A stretch of 14,083 nucleotides of DNA from Betaproteobacteria bacterium. Its GTDB lineage: Bacteria; Pseudomonadota; Gammaproteobacteria; Burkholderiales; Ferrovaceae. The notes under the pieces were generated by a model. The model saw nothing but the letters and a program-made list of their open reading frames with translations, had not been told where the DNA came from and made no database searches. The stretch covers positions 1 to 14,083 of the forward strand of contig JAGWPH010000247.1 of assembly GCA_028870615.1 (NCBI GenBank), read 5' to 3'. The translations under genes and the position numbers were made by a program. This document shows, one piece after another, positions 9,054 to 14,083 of this stretch. Position 1 is the first letter of the stretch; every line of letters begins with the position of its first letter.

Positions 9054-9482
9054 TCAGATCTTTGACTGGCTCAAATCGTGAGAGTGGATTTCAAATCCGC
9101 GATCCCGGTAAAAAGCAAACCGTTCCCGGGCCTGTTTGCGATCCTGTTCGTTCAGACTCACAATCTCAATCAGACGCTCGAAGCGGGAAAAATATTCCGG
9201 GCGTTCCGGATGCAGGTTGATCAGGATTTGGTCAGAGCATGGCAATCGGTCAGAGGCGTCAATAATGACAGGTGTTTCATTTGCCAGGGCATGATCCGAT
9301 CTGCAGTGGGGAATAAACCCTTCTGCCGGATGGGTCCACAGGCCTTGGTCCATACGTGAGGCGGCAGCATCGTCAACAACCCGAATCCACACATTCAGAC
9401 CACGATTCCAGGCCTTGTTGACGAGCTGAATGGCTACGGGCAACTTGTCCTGAACATGGGTATAGAAATCGATTCGAGTCAC
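9054..9482 (-). CDS. holC: DNA polymerase III chi subunit
   Basis: Small clamp-loader accessory subunit that links the replicase to single-strand binding protein and pairs with psi (HolD). The 142 residues are close to the 147 of E. coli chi. Family features are the start [10 protein letters not shown], the [12 protein letters not shown] segment (about 68-79), the strand [11 protein letters not shown], and [10 protein letters not shown] followed by the basic helix [16 protein letters not shown] near the C-terminus. The start codon is GTG (9480-9482), which lies 7 bases after the pepA stop and has no clear ribosome binding site, so translation probably depends on pepA. The pepA-holC-valS order is a classic arrangement in proteobacteria. 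No holD is seen. Confidence 0.93.
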   Translation of the reverse strand: MTRIDFYTHVQDKLPVAIQLVNKAWNRGLNVWIRVVDDAAASRMDQGLWTHPAEGFIPHCRSDHALANETPVIIDASDRLPCSDQILINLHPERPEYFSRFERLIEIVSLNEQDRKQARERFAFYRDRGFEIHSHDLSQSKI

Positions 9483-9489
9483 GATGCCA

Positions 9490-10977
9490 TTAATGTCCGC
9501 TGCGCTGGATAAGATAACGGCAAAATAGTTTTACCGGGCGCCCGGTGGCACCTTTGTCTTTTCCGCCCTTGTACGCTACTCCGGCAATATCCAGGTGAGC
9601 CCAGCGCATCTTGCGGGTAAAGCGGGCCAAAAAACAGGCGGCGGTGATGCTTCCACCGGCGCGACCGGCCACATTGGCCATGTCGGCAAAATTGGTTTTA
9701 AGGCCTTCCTGGTATTCTTCCCACAATGGCATCGGCCAGGCCCGGTCTCCCGTGTACTCTCCCGCAACACGCAGTTTCTCAGACAATTTGTCATCGTTGG
9801 CAAACAGCCCGGCTGCTTCGTTGCCTAAGGCAATCACGCAGGCACCAGTCAGTGTGGCGACATCAATGATGGTATCGGGTTCAAACTTTTCTGCATAGGT
9901 GAGGGCATCGCACAGAATAAGGCGCCCCTCGGCATCCGTGTTGAGGATTTCGATGGTTTGGCCGGACATGCTGCGGACAATATCTCCCGGACGTGTGGCA
10001 TTCCCGTCTGGCATGTTTTCACAGGTGGGAATGACTCCGATCAGATGGATGGGGAGCTTCATTTCAGCCACGGCGCGCATCGTACCGAAAACACTGGCTG
10101 CACCGCACATGTCAAACTTCATTTCATCCATTTCTGGAGCTGGTTTCAAGGAAATCCCGCCGGTATCGAAAGTGATCCCTTTCCCCACCAGAACCACTGG
10201 TTTCTGACTTTTTGCTGCGCCGTTATAATGCATGACAATGAGCTTGGGCGGCTGACGACTGCCCGCCGCAACTGCGAGCAGGGCGCCCATGCCCAGCTTT
10301 TCCATATCCGATTGTTCCAGCACCTCGATTTTGAGCTTCCATTGTTTGCCCATGGCCTTGGCGCTTTCTGCCAGATATGTGGGGGTACAGAGATTGGGGG
10401 GAAGGTTGCCCAGATCGCGGGTTATTGCCAACCCATTGGCGATCGCTTGGGATTGTGAGATGAGCGTATTGAGCGCGACCGGCTTTATTTTCCCTGGAGT
10501 TGGGATGCTGATTTGCTTCAGTGTGCATGCCGGGTCTTGCTGGTCGGCAACCCGGGTGATGCGGTAGCCGGTTTCGCGGGCGGTGAGAATGAGCTGTTGG
10601 AGTTTCCATTCGACATCGCGGCCCGCTACCGGTATTTCGCTGAGGCAAAACAGCGCGTCATCTGTGCCGGTGCCGTCCAGCGCCAGTACACTGGAACGCA
10701 CCAGGGTACGATAATCCCGATCACTGAGGTTTTTTTCCTTGCCGGTCCCTACCAGGAGGACCCGTTCCCCCAAAATTCCGGGAACGCCATGAATCAGCAG
10801 GGTCTTTCCTATTTTGGCGGAAAGGTCGCCTTGTTTAAGCAACCGGGATAGGTGCTGGCTACTGGCGATATCCAGAGTTTTGGCGCTGGGGGACAGACGC
10901 TGCCCTTCGGAGACTCCGACGACGATACATCCGGTACGGACTTTCTCGGGGGATTGGGCTTTTGTGCTAAATTCCAC
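9490..10977 (-). CDS. pepA: Leucyl aminopeptidase, M17 family (aminopeptidase A)
   Basis: Cytosolic two-metal aminopeptidase that removes N-terminal residues and helps recycle peptides; the E. coli relative also binds DNA in carAB control and Xer recombination, which cannot be inferred here. The 495 residues fit the family. The catalytic C-terminal domain has all expected ligands and active residues: K266 and D271 in GKGITFDTGG, K278 in SLKP, D289 in KFDM, and D348, E350 and R352 in NTDAEGR. The family ending GATGRPV is present near the C-terminus. The start is GTG (10975-10977), supported by GGAGAG at 10983-10988 only 5 bases upstream. It leads the operon with holC and valS, is preceded by a good promoter, and is divergent from lptF. 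Confidence 0.97.
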   Translation of the reverse strand: MEFSTKAQSPEKVRTGCIVVGVSEGQRLSPSAKTLDIASSQHLSRLLKQGDLSAKIGKTLLIHGVPGILGERVLLVGTGKEKNLSDRDYRTLVRSSVLALDGTGTDDALFCLSEIPVAGRDVEWKLQQLILTARETGYRITRVADQQDPACTLKQISIPTPGKIKPVALNTLISQSQAIANGLAITRDLGNLPPNLCTPTYLAESAKAMGKQWKLKIEVLEQSDMEKLGMGALLAVAAGSRQPPKLIVMHYNGAAKSQKPVVLVGKGITFDTGGISLKPAPEMDEMKFDMCGAASVFGTMRAVAEMKLPIHLIGVIPTCENMPDGNATRPGDIVRSMSGQTIEILNTDAEGRLILCDALTYAEKFEPDTIIDVATLTGACVIALGNEAAGLFANDDKLSEKLRVAGEYTGDRAWPMPLWEEYQEGLKTNFADMANVAGRAGGSITAACFLARFTRKMRWAHLDIAGVAYKGGKDKGATGRPVKLFCRYLIQRSGH

Positions 10978-11023
10978 AGTATCTCTCCAGACGATTTGCT
11001 CAACATTGCGAAAATAAACGGAA

Positions 11024-11053
11024 ATTATCCGGGCAAAGCCTATTAAAAGTCAA
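11024..11053 (-). promoter_or_regulatory. Sigma-70-type promoter for pepA-holC-valS
   Basis: On the minus strand, TTGACT (11048-11053) and GATAAT (11024-11029) are separated by 18 bases, each one base off consensus. Transcription would start near 11017, leaving a leader of about 40 bases before the GTG of pepA. It lies in the 93-base gap to divergent lptF, whose own promoter I could not identify. Confidence 0.65.
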
Positions 11054-11070
11054 AACTAGCGTCCCCATTC

Positions 11071-12171
11071 ATGATATTCAGTCGTTCGCTTCGCAAGGAA
11101 TTTAGCCGGACCGCGGTCATGGCCCTGATGGTTTTGCTGTCCATTCTGCTTACCGTCACAGTGGTCAAATTGCTCGGCATGGCTGCTGGCGGGGCGCTGT
11201 CTGCCGATGCGGTGGCTGCCATGGTGGCTTTTGGTGCGCTGACTTACCTCCCGGTCATATTATCTGCGGCTGTTTTTACCGCACTGTTGATGACTTTGAC
11301 GCGTTGCTACCGCGATTCTGAGATGATTATCTGGCTTAGCTCTGGCGTAAGTCTGTCACGATTCATGCGTCCGGCCCTGGCTTTTGCTTTACCCATGACC
11401 CTTGTGGTGGCTCTCATGAGCCTGGTAGTCTCCCCCTGGGCTATCGGCAAGCGGGCCGAGTACCAGAGCCGCCTTGACAGTCGGGATGAGACCTCACAGA
11501 TTACGCCCGGGGTGTTTCGAGAGTCTCGCCAATCGGACCAGGTATTTTTTGTCGATGCCATCAGTGAGAGCAAAGACAAGGTTTCCAATGTCTTCGTGCA
11601 ATCGGTTCAGGATCACAAACTGGGAGTCATTGCAGCCAACAAGGGGTTTGTGGCCGTTCATCCCAATGGGGATCGATTTATCGTGCTCCAGCAGGGACGG
11701 CGCTACGAAGGCGAACCCGGAACCGCCGATTATTCGTTGATCGATTTTGATCAGGCTGAACTCAGGGTAGATCAGAAGGGGGTCAGCAACAACGCCATTT
11801 CAGTCAAGTCGATGAACATTGGGCAACTCTTTCATAACCCCACACTGGATGGATGGGGTGAAATTCATTGGCGTCTGGGATTGCCTATCAGCCTTTTGGT
11901 GCTGGCTGTATTTGCAATTCCCCTGTCCTATGTAAACACGCGCGGTGGACGTTCTTCCAACATGATTTTCGCCCTGCTGACCTACATGGTGTATTACAAC
12001 ACCATGAGCATCGCACAAGCATGGGTTGTGCAGGGCCGTATTTCGCCCTGGGTTGGCATTTTGCCAGTGCACTTGTTGTTTTTGATATCGGGATTGTTGC
12101 TGCTACAGCATCGGCAATGGCTCTGGTCGCCGCGCTGGATGCTGTCTTATCTGCGGCGACGCGGTTCGTAG
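11071..12171 (+). CDS. lptF: LPS export ABC transporter permease LptF
   Basis: Inner-membrane subunit of the LptB2FG transporter that extracts lipopolysaccharide and passes it to LptC/LptA. The 366 residues show the family layout: membrane helices at about 14-36, 48-76 and 101-122, a periplasmic beta-jellyroll at about 125-265, then helices at about 269-288, 297-316 and 326-345. The cytoplasmic stretch RDSEMIIWLSSGVS (81-94) corresponds to the coupling helix that contacts LptB. TPGVFRES (145-152) and GRRYEGEPG (209-217) are typical of betaproteobacterial LptF. The start gives the normal N-terminus, although no strong ribosome site is visible. LptF is normally followed at once by lptG, but here a tRNA-Ser comes next. 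LptG was considered as an alternative name; the N-terminus and the position divergent from pepA favour LptF. Confidence 0.92.
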   Translation: MIFSRSLRKEFSRTAVMALMVLLSILLTVTVVKLLGMAAGGALSADAVAAMVAFGALTYLPVILSAAVFTALLMTLTRCYRDSEMIIWLSSGVSLSRFMRPALAFALPMTLVVALMSLVVSPWAIGKRAEYQSRLDSRDETSQITPGVFRESRQSDQVFFVDAISESKDKVSNVFVQSVQDHKLGVIAANKGFVAVHPNGDRFIVLQQGRRYEGEPGTADYSLIDFDQAELRVDQKGVSNNAISVKSMNIGQLFHNPTLDGWGEIHWRLGLPISLLVLAVFAIPLSYVNTRGGRSSNMIFALLTYMVYYNTMSIAQAWVVQGRISPWVGILPVHLLFLISGLLLLQHRQWLWSPRWMLSYLRRRGS

Positions 12172-12192
12172 TTAACATCCAAAGCAGTTTCA

Positions 12193-12223
12193 TTGACCCT
12201 GATGGAGCAAACTCCGGTATAAT
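12193..12223 (+). promoter_or_regulatory. Promoter of the tRNA-Ser gene
   Basis: TTGACC (12193-12198) and a perfect TATAAT (12218-12223) stand 19 bases apart, slightly longer than ideal. The GC-rich stretch right after the -10 box (CGCGGCC) resembles the discriminator of stringently controlled stable-RNA promoters. Transcription would start about 4-6 bases before the mature tRNA. Confidence 0.65.
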
Positions 12224-12234
12224 TCGCGGCCTTC

Positions 12235-12325
12235 GGAGAGGTGGATGAGCGGTTTAAGTCGCACGCCTGGAAAGCGTGTTTAGGTGAATAACCTAACGCG
12301 GGTTCGAATCCCGCCCTCTCCGCCA
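12235..12325 (+). tRNA. tRNA-Ser, anticodon GGA
   Basis: A complete class II tRNA with encoded CCA. The acceptor arms GGAGAGG (12235-12241) and CCTCTCC (12315-12321) pair fully, followed by discriminator G and CCA (12323-12325). The anticodon stem CACGC/GCGTG (12262-12266, 12274-12278) encloses CTGGAAA with anticodon GGA at 12269-12271, reading UCC and UCU. The long variable arm pairs TAGGT with ACCTA, as expected for serine. The T arm is GCGGG-TTCGAAT-CCCGC. It has its own promoter and lies between lptF and a convergent efflux gene. Confidence 0.97.
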
Positions 12326-12338
12326 CGCCTCTAGCAAT

Positions 12339-12369
12339 CTTCTTCACCAAAGAAGCGACCCCGCGCTTC
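12339..12369. repeat. Two overlapping inverted repeats between tRNA-Ser and the efflux gene
   Basis: CTTCTT (12339-12344) pairs with AAGAAG (12350-12355), and GAAGCG (12352-12357) pairs with CGCTTC (12364-12369). The two hairpins share the central arm and cannot form together. They lie between the ends of two convergent transcripts. On the minus strand the second hairpin is followed by only TTT, and neither has a proper T tract on the plus strand, so these are not standard intrinsic terminators. The rest of 12326-12463 holds no gene that I can support. Confidence 0.4.
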
Positions 12370-12463
12370 AAATTTGAGACCGGATGTTCTATTGCGCATC
12401 ACACGATACCATCTTTAAAAACCTTAAGGCAGGAATGTCGCCAAAAACCGGTATTCAGTGTGA

Positions 12464-13885
12464 CTACATTTTTGGGGAGCCCCCCAACGCCACGAACAAC
12501 TGAGTTGCATCAAGACAGTGCTGACTTCGTACTTCAACCAGATGCAGTTCTGCCTGTGCAAACGCACGCCGTGCCGCTTCGATCTGGAGCAATCCGGTAT
12601 TTCCTGCCTCGTAGCTTTTTTGTGCAAGATCCAGTGATGCTCTGGTTGTGGCAGCGGTCGCTTTCAAGGCATCGAGCATCTCGGCGTCATGAGCAAGGGC
12701 GGCCAGTGCATCGGCCACTTGACTGAATGAGCGTACGACAGTTTGGCGATACTCGGCCAGGGCTGCCAGGTAAGCGTGTTCGGCTTCGCGCTTTTCTGCG
12801 GAGAGCGTGCCTCCGTTGAAAATCGGGACAGACAAACCGCCCGCCAGTGCCCAGGCATTGCTTATGCCGTAAAAGAGCCGGGTGGGCGTCAGTGCTTCCT
12901 GGAACATGTCGGCACTAAGCGTGAGGCTGGGGTAGAGATTGGCCGTGGCCACACCAACGGTGGCACTGGCCGCGTGCAGGTTGGCCTCGGCCGCCAGAAT
13001 ATCGGGGCGCTTGCGCACCAGTTCGGAAGGCAGGCTGAGCGGCAGTGTTTCGGGAAGCGTGAGATGGTCGAAATCCAGATCGGGCGGTGACCAGTCGGCG
13101 GGGGCCTTACCCACGAGGACGGATAGGGTGTGATAGCTCAGACTGGAACGTTGTTTCAGGGGTGGGAGCAGCGCACGATCAGCCATCAACCTGCTTTGAG
13201 CCTCCAGGATGTCCATGCGCGTGGCGGCACCGGCTTCAAACGAAGCCTGCACCAGGACCAGGGTTTTTTCGTCCGCCGCCAGGATGCGTTGAAGGGTGGC
13301 GATTTCGGCCTTAACGGTGGCAAGCGCGATCGCCTGGGACACCACGTTGCCGGACAGCACCACGTACATGGCGTCCAGTTCGTGACTTTGGTAGTCCGCC
13401 AGCGCCTGTTGGCGCTCAACTCTGCGTTGTCCACCGCCAAAAAGGTCCAGGGTCCAGCTCAACGACGGGCCCGCCTCGTAGTAGGTGAAAGGCGGAATAA
13501 AGAAATTGGAAGGGCCGAACAGGGCTACGCCATACTTTTGCCGACCGGCCAGCGCGTCCAGTGAGGCTTGTGGCATCAAGCTGCCGCTTTGGGCTTTGAC
13601 GGAGGCCTCGGCCTGTACCAGGGTTTCCCGGGCGGCTGCGATGTCGTAGTTGTCCGAGAATGCCTGACTGATCAGGGCATTGAGTGGGACGGAAGCGAAC
13701 AGGCCCCCCCATTCGGTTGTAATGTGCTGGCCCAGCGCGCTCCGTTGCTCGGAGGTGAGGATTTCTTTTTCCGAAGTATAGGTTTTTGTGGCTGGGGGAT
13801 CGGGGGTCCTGAAATCAGGTCCGACGCTGCAAGCCGAAAGGGCCAGAGCAAGGAGCAAAGCAGGACGAGGCAGGCGGCGTGTCAT
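12464..13885 (-). CDS. Outer-membrane efflux lipoprotein, NodT/OprM (TolC-like) family
   Basis: Outer-membrane channel of a tripartite drug-efflux pump. The 473 residues include a lipoprotein signal with lipobox LSAC (C19; serine at +2 favours the outer membrane), then SVGPDFRTPDPP, the typical NodT start. Two related outer-membrane efflux repeats follow at about 55-245 and 265-450. In the first, WTLDLFGGGQRRVE, and in the second, VRKRPDILAAEANLHAASA, YPSLTLSADM and LSVPIFNGGTLSAEKREAE, are family signatures. The ATG is 4 bases after the stop of the upstream MFS transporter, and GGAG (13893-13896) overlaps the end of that gene, so the two are translationally linked. A periplasmic adaptor (EmrA/HlyD type) would be expected further upstream, outside the window. 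Hand-counted samples of this gene are 57-65% GC versus 48-57% in the other genes sampled. The substrate is unknown. Confidence 0.94.
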   Translation of the reverse strand: MTRRLPRPALLLALALSACSVGPDFRTPDPPATKTYTSEKEILTSEQRSALGQHITTEWGGLFASVPLNALISQAFSDNYDIAAARETLVQAEASVKAQSGSLMPQASLDALAGRQKYGVALFGPSNFFIPPFTYYEAGPSLSWTLDLFGGGQRRVERQQALADYQSHELDAMYVVLSGNVVSQAIALATVKAEIATLQRILAADEKTLVLVQASFEAGAATRMDILEAQSRLMADRALLPPLKQRSSLSYHTLSVLVGKAPADWSPPDLDFDHLTLPETLPLSLPSELVRKRPDILAAEANLHAASATVGVATANLYPSLTLSADMFQEALTPTRLFYGISNAWALAGGLSVPIFNGGTLSAEKREAEHAYLAALAEYRQTVVRSFSQVADALAALAHDAEMLDALKATAATTRASLDLAQKSYEAGNTGLLQIEAARRAFAQAELHLVEVRSQHCLDATQLFVALGGSPKM

Positions 13886-13889
13886 GAAC

Positions 13890-14083
13890 TCACTCCATGA
13901 TCGCGACGTCTTGCGGGCCTGTATGCCGTGCCGGGGGGCGGAGCAGCAACAGCAAGGGGATCACGGCGATTGTCACGATCATCATCAGTTTGAAATCATT
14001 GTTGTAGGCAATCATCGCTGCCTGGCGGGTGATCAGGCCGTTCAGCGCCAGGATGCCGGACGGGCTGGCGGGGTCGATGTGGC
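13890..14083 (-). CDS. DHA2-family MFS multidrug transporter (EmrB type), C-terminal end
   Basis: The last 64 codons of an inner-membrane transporter whose start lies beyond the right edge. The frame read from the minus strand contains LNGLITRQAAMIAYNNDF, a highly typical segment before the last membrane helix of EmrB-like proteins, then a hydrophobic helix (KLMMIVTIAVIPLLLLL) and a short cytoplasmic tail ending in DVAIME. The family exports hydrophobic drugs by proton antiport and works with an EmrA-type adaptor and an outer-membrane factor, which matches the NodT gene that follows 4 bases later. The substrate is not deducible. The tail codons ATGGAG supply the ribosome binding site of the downstream gene. 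Confidence 0.9.
   Translation of the reverse strand, partial: HIDPASPSGILALNGLITRQAAMIAYNNDFKLMMIVTIAVIPLLLLLRPPARHTGPQDVAIME

Noticed and set aside
11868..12248. Open frame overlapping the end of lptF and the tRNA promoter, considered as a remnant of lptG
   Set aside because: The translation has no LptG features and most of it is a shifted reading of lptF.
12298..12325. tRNA-Ser 3' end as a direct repeat marking an integrated element within the window
   Set aside because: No second copy of the 3' end was seen by eye elsewhere in the window.
12415..12430. CCTTAAGG palindrome followed by TTTTT on the minus strand, considered as the efflux-gene terminator
   Set aside because: A perfect palindrome with no loop; the best foldable stem is only three pairs.
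12474..12486. GGGG/CCCC palindrome near the efflux-gene stop, considered as a terminator
   Set aside because: The loop would be only two bases, it lies before the stop codon, and it is followed by A residues, not T, on the minus strand.

Overview
The window carries ordinary proteobacterial chromosomal genes, read almost completely on both strands. The best guess for the organism is a betaproteobacterium of moderate GC content. This rests on the character of the LptF and HolC proteins, the divergent moaC/M48-protease pair and the pepA-holC-valS order. It is a judgement from remembered families, not a search. No plasmid, phage, transposase, CRISPR or toxin gene is visible, and both ends of the window cut through a gene.

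Left part (1-4744), central carbon metabolism and cofactor synthesis. The pyruvate dehydrogenase E1 gene aceE reads leftward and is followed after 3 bases by the start of an APC-type amino-acid permease that runs off the window. The acetate kinase gene ackA reads rightward, head to head with aceE across 104 bases. One gene makes acetyl-CoA and the other handles acetyl phosphate, so the shared control region sits at the pyruvate/acetate node. ackA overlaps moaC (molybdenum cofactor synthesis) tail to tail by 14 bases.

Middle (4782-11053). The BepA-like periplasmic M48 protease/TPR gene runs rightward, divergent from moaC. It ends exactly where the leftward valS ends. pepA, holC and valS form a tight leftward operon with gaps of 7 and 4 bases, led by a good sigma-70-type promoter in front of pepA. 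lptF (LPS export permease) diverges from pepA.

Right part (11071-14083). lptF is not followed by its usual partner lptG. Instead there is a strong promoter and a tRNA-Ser(GGA). Beyond it, on the opposite strand, lies the end of a drug-efflux operon: the C-terminus of a DHA2/EmrB-type MFS transporter and a complete NodT-type outer-membrane lipoprotein. This last segment is richer in GC than the rest in a small hand-counted sample.

I found no convincing previously undescribed system. The points most worth a second look are the lptF orphan and tRNA-Ser/efflux junction, the aceE-ackA head-to-head arrangement with a permease where E2/E3 genes would be expected, and the extreme packing of convergent genes, including a possible valS terminator encoded inside bepA.
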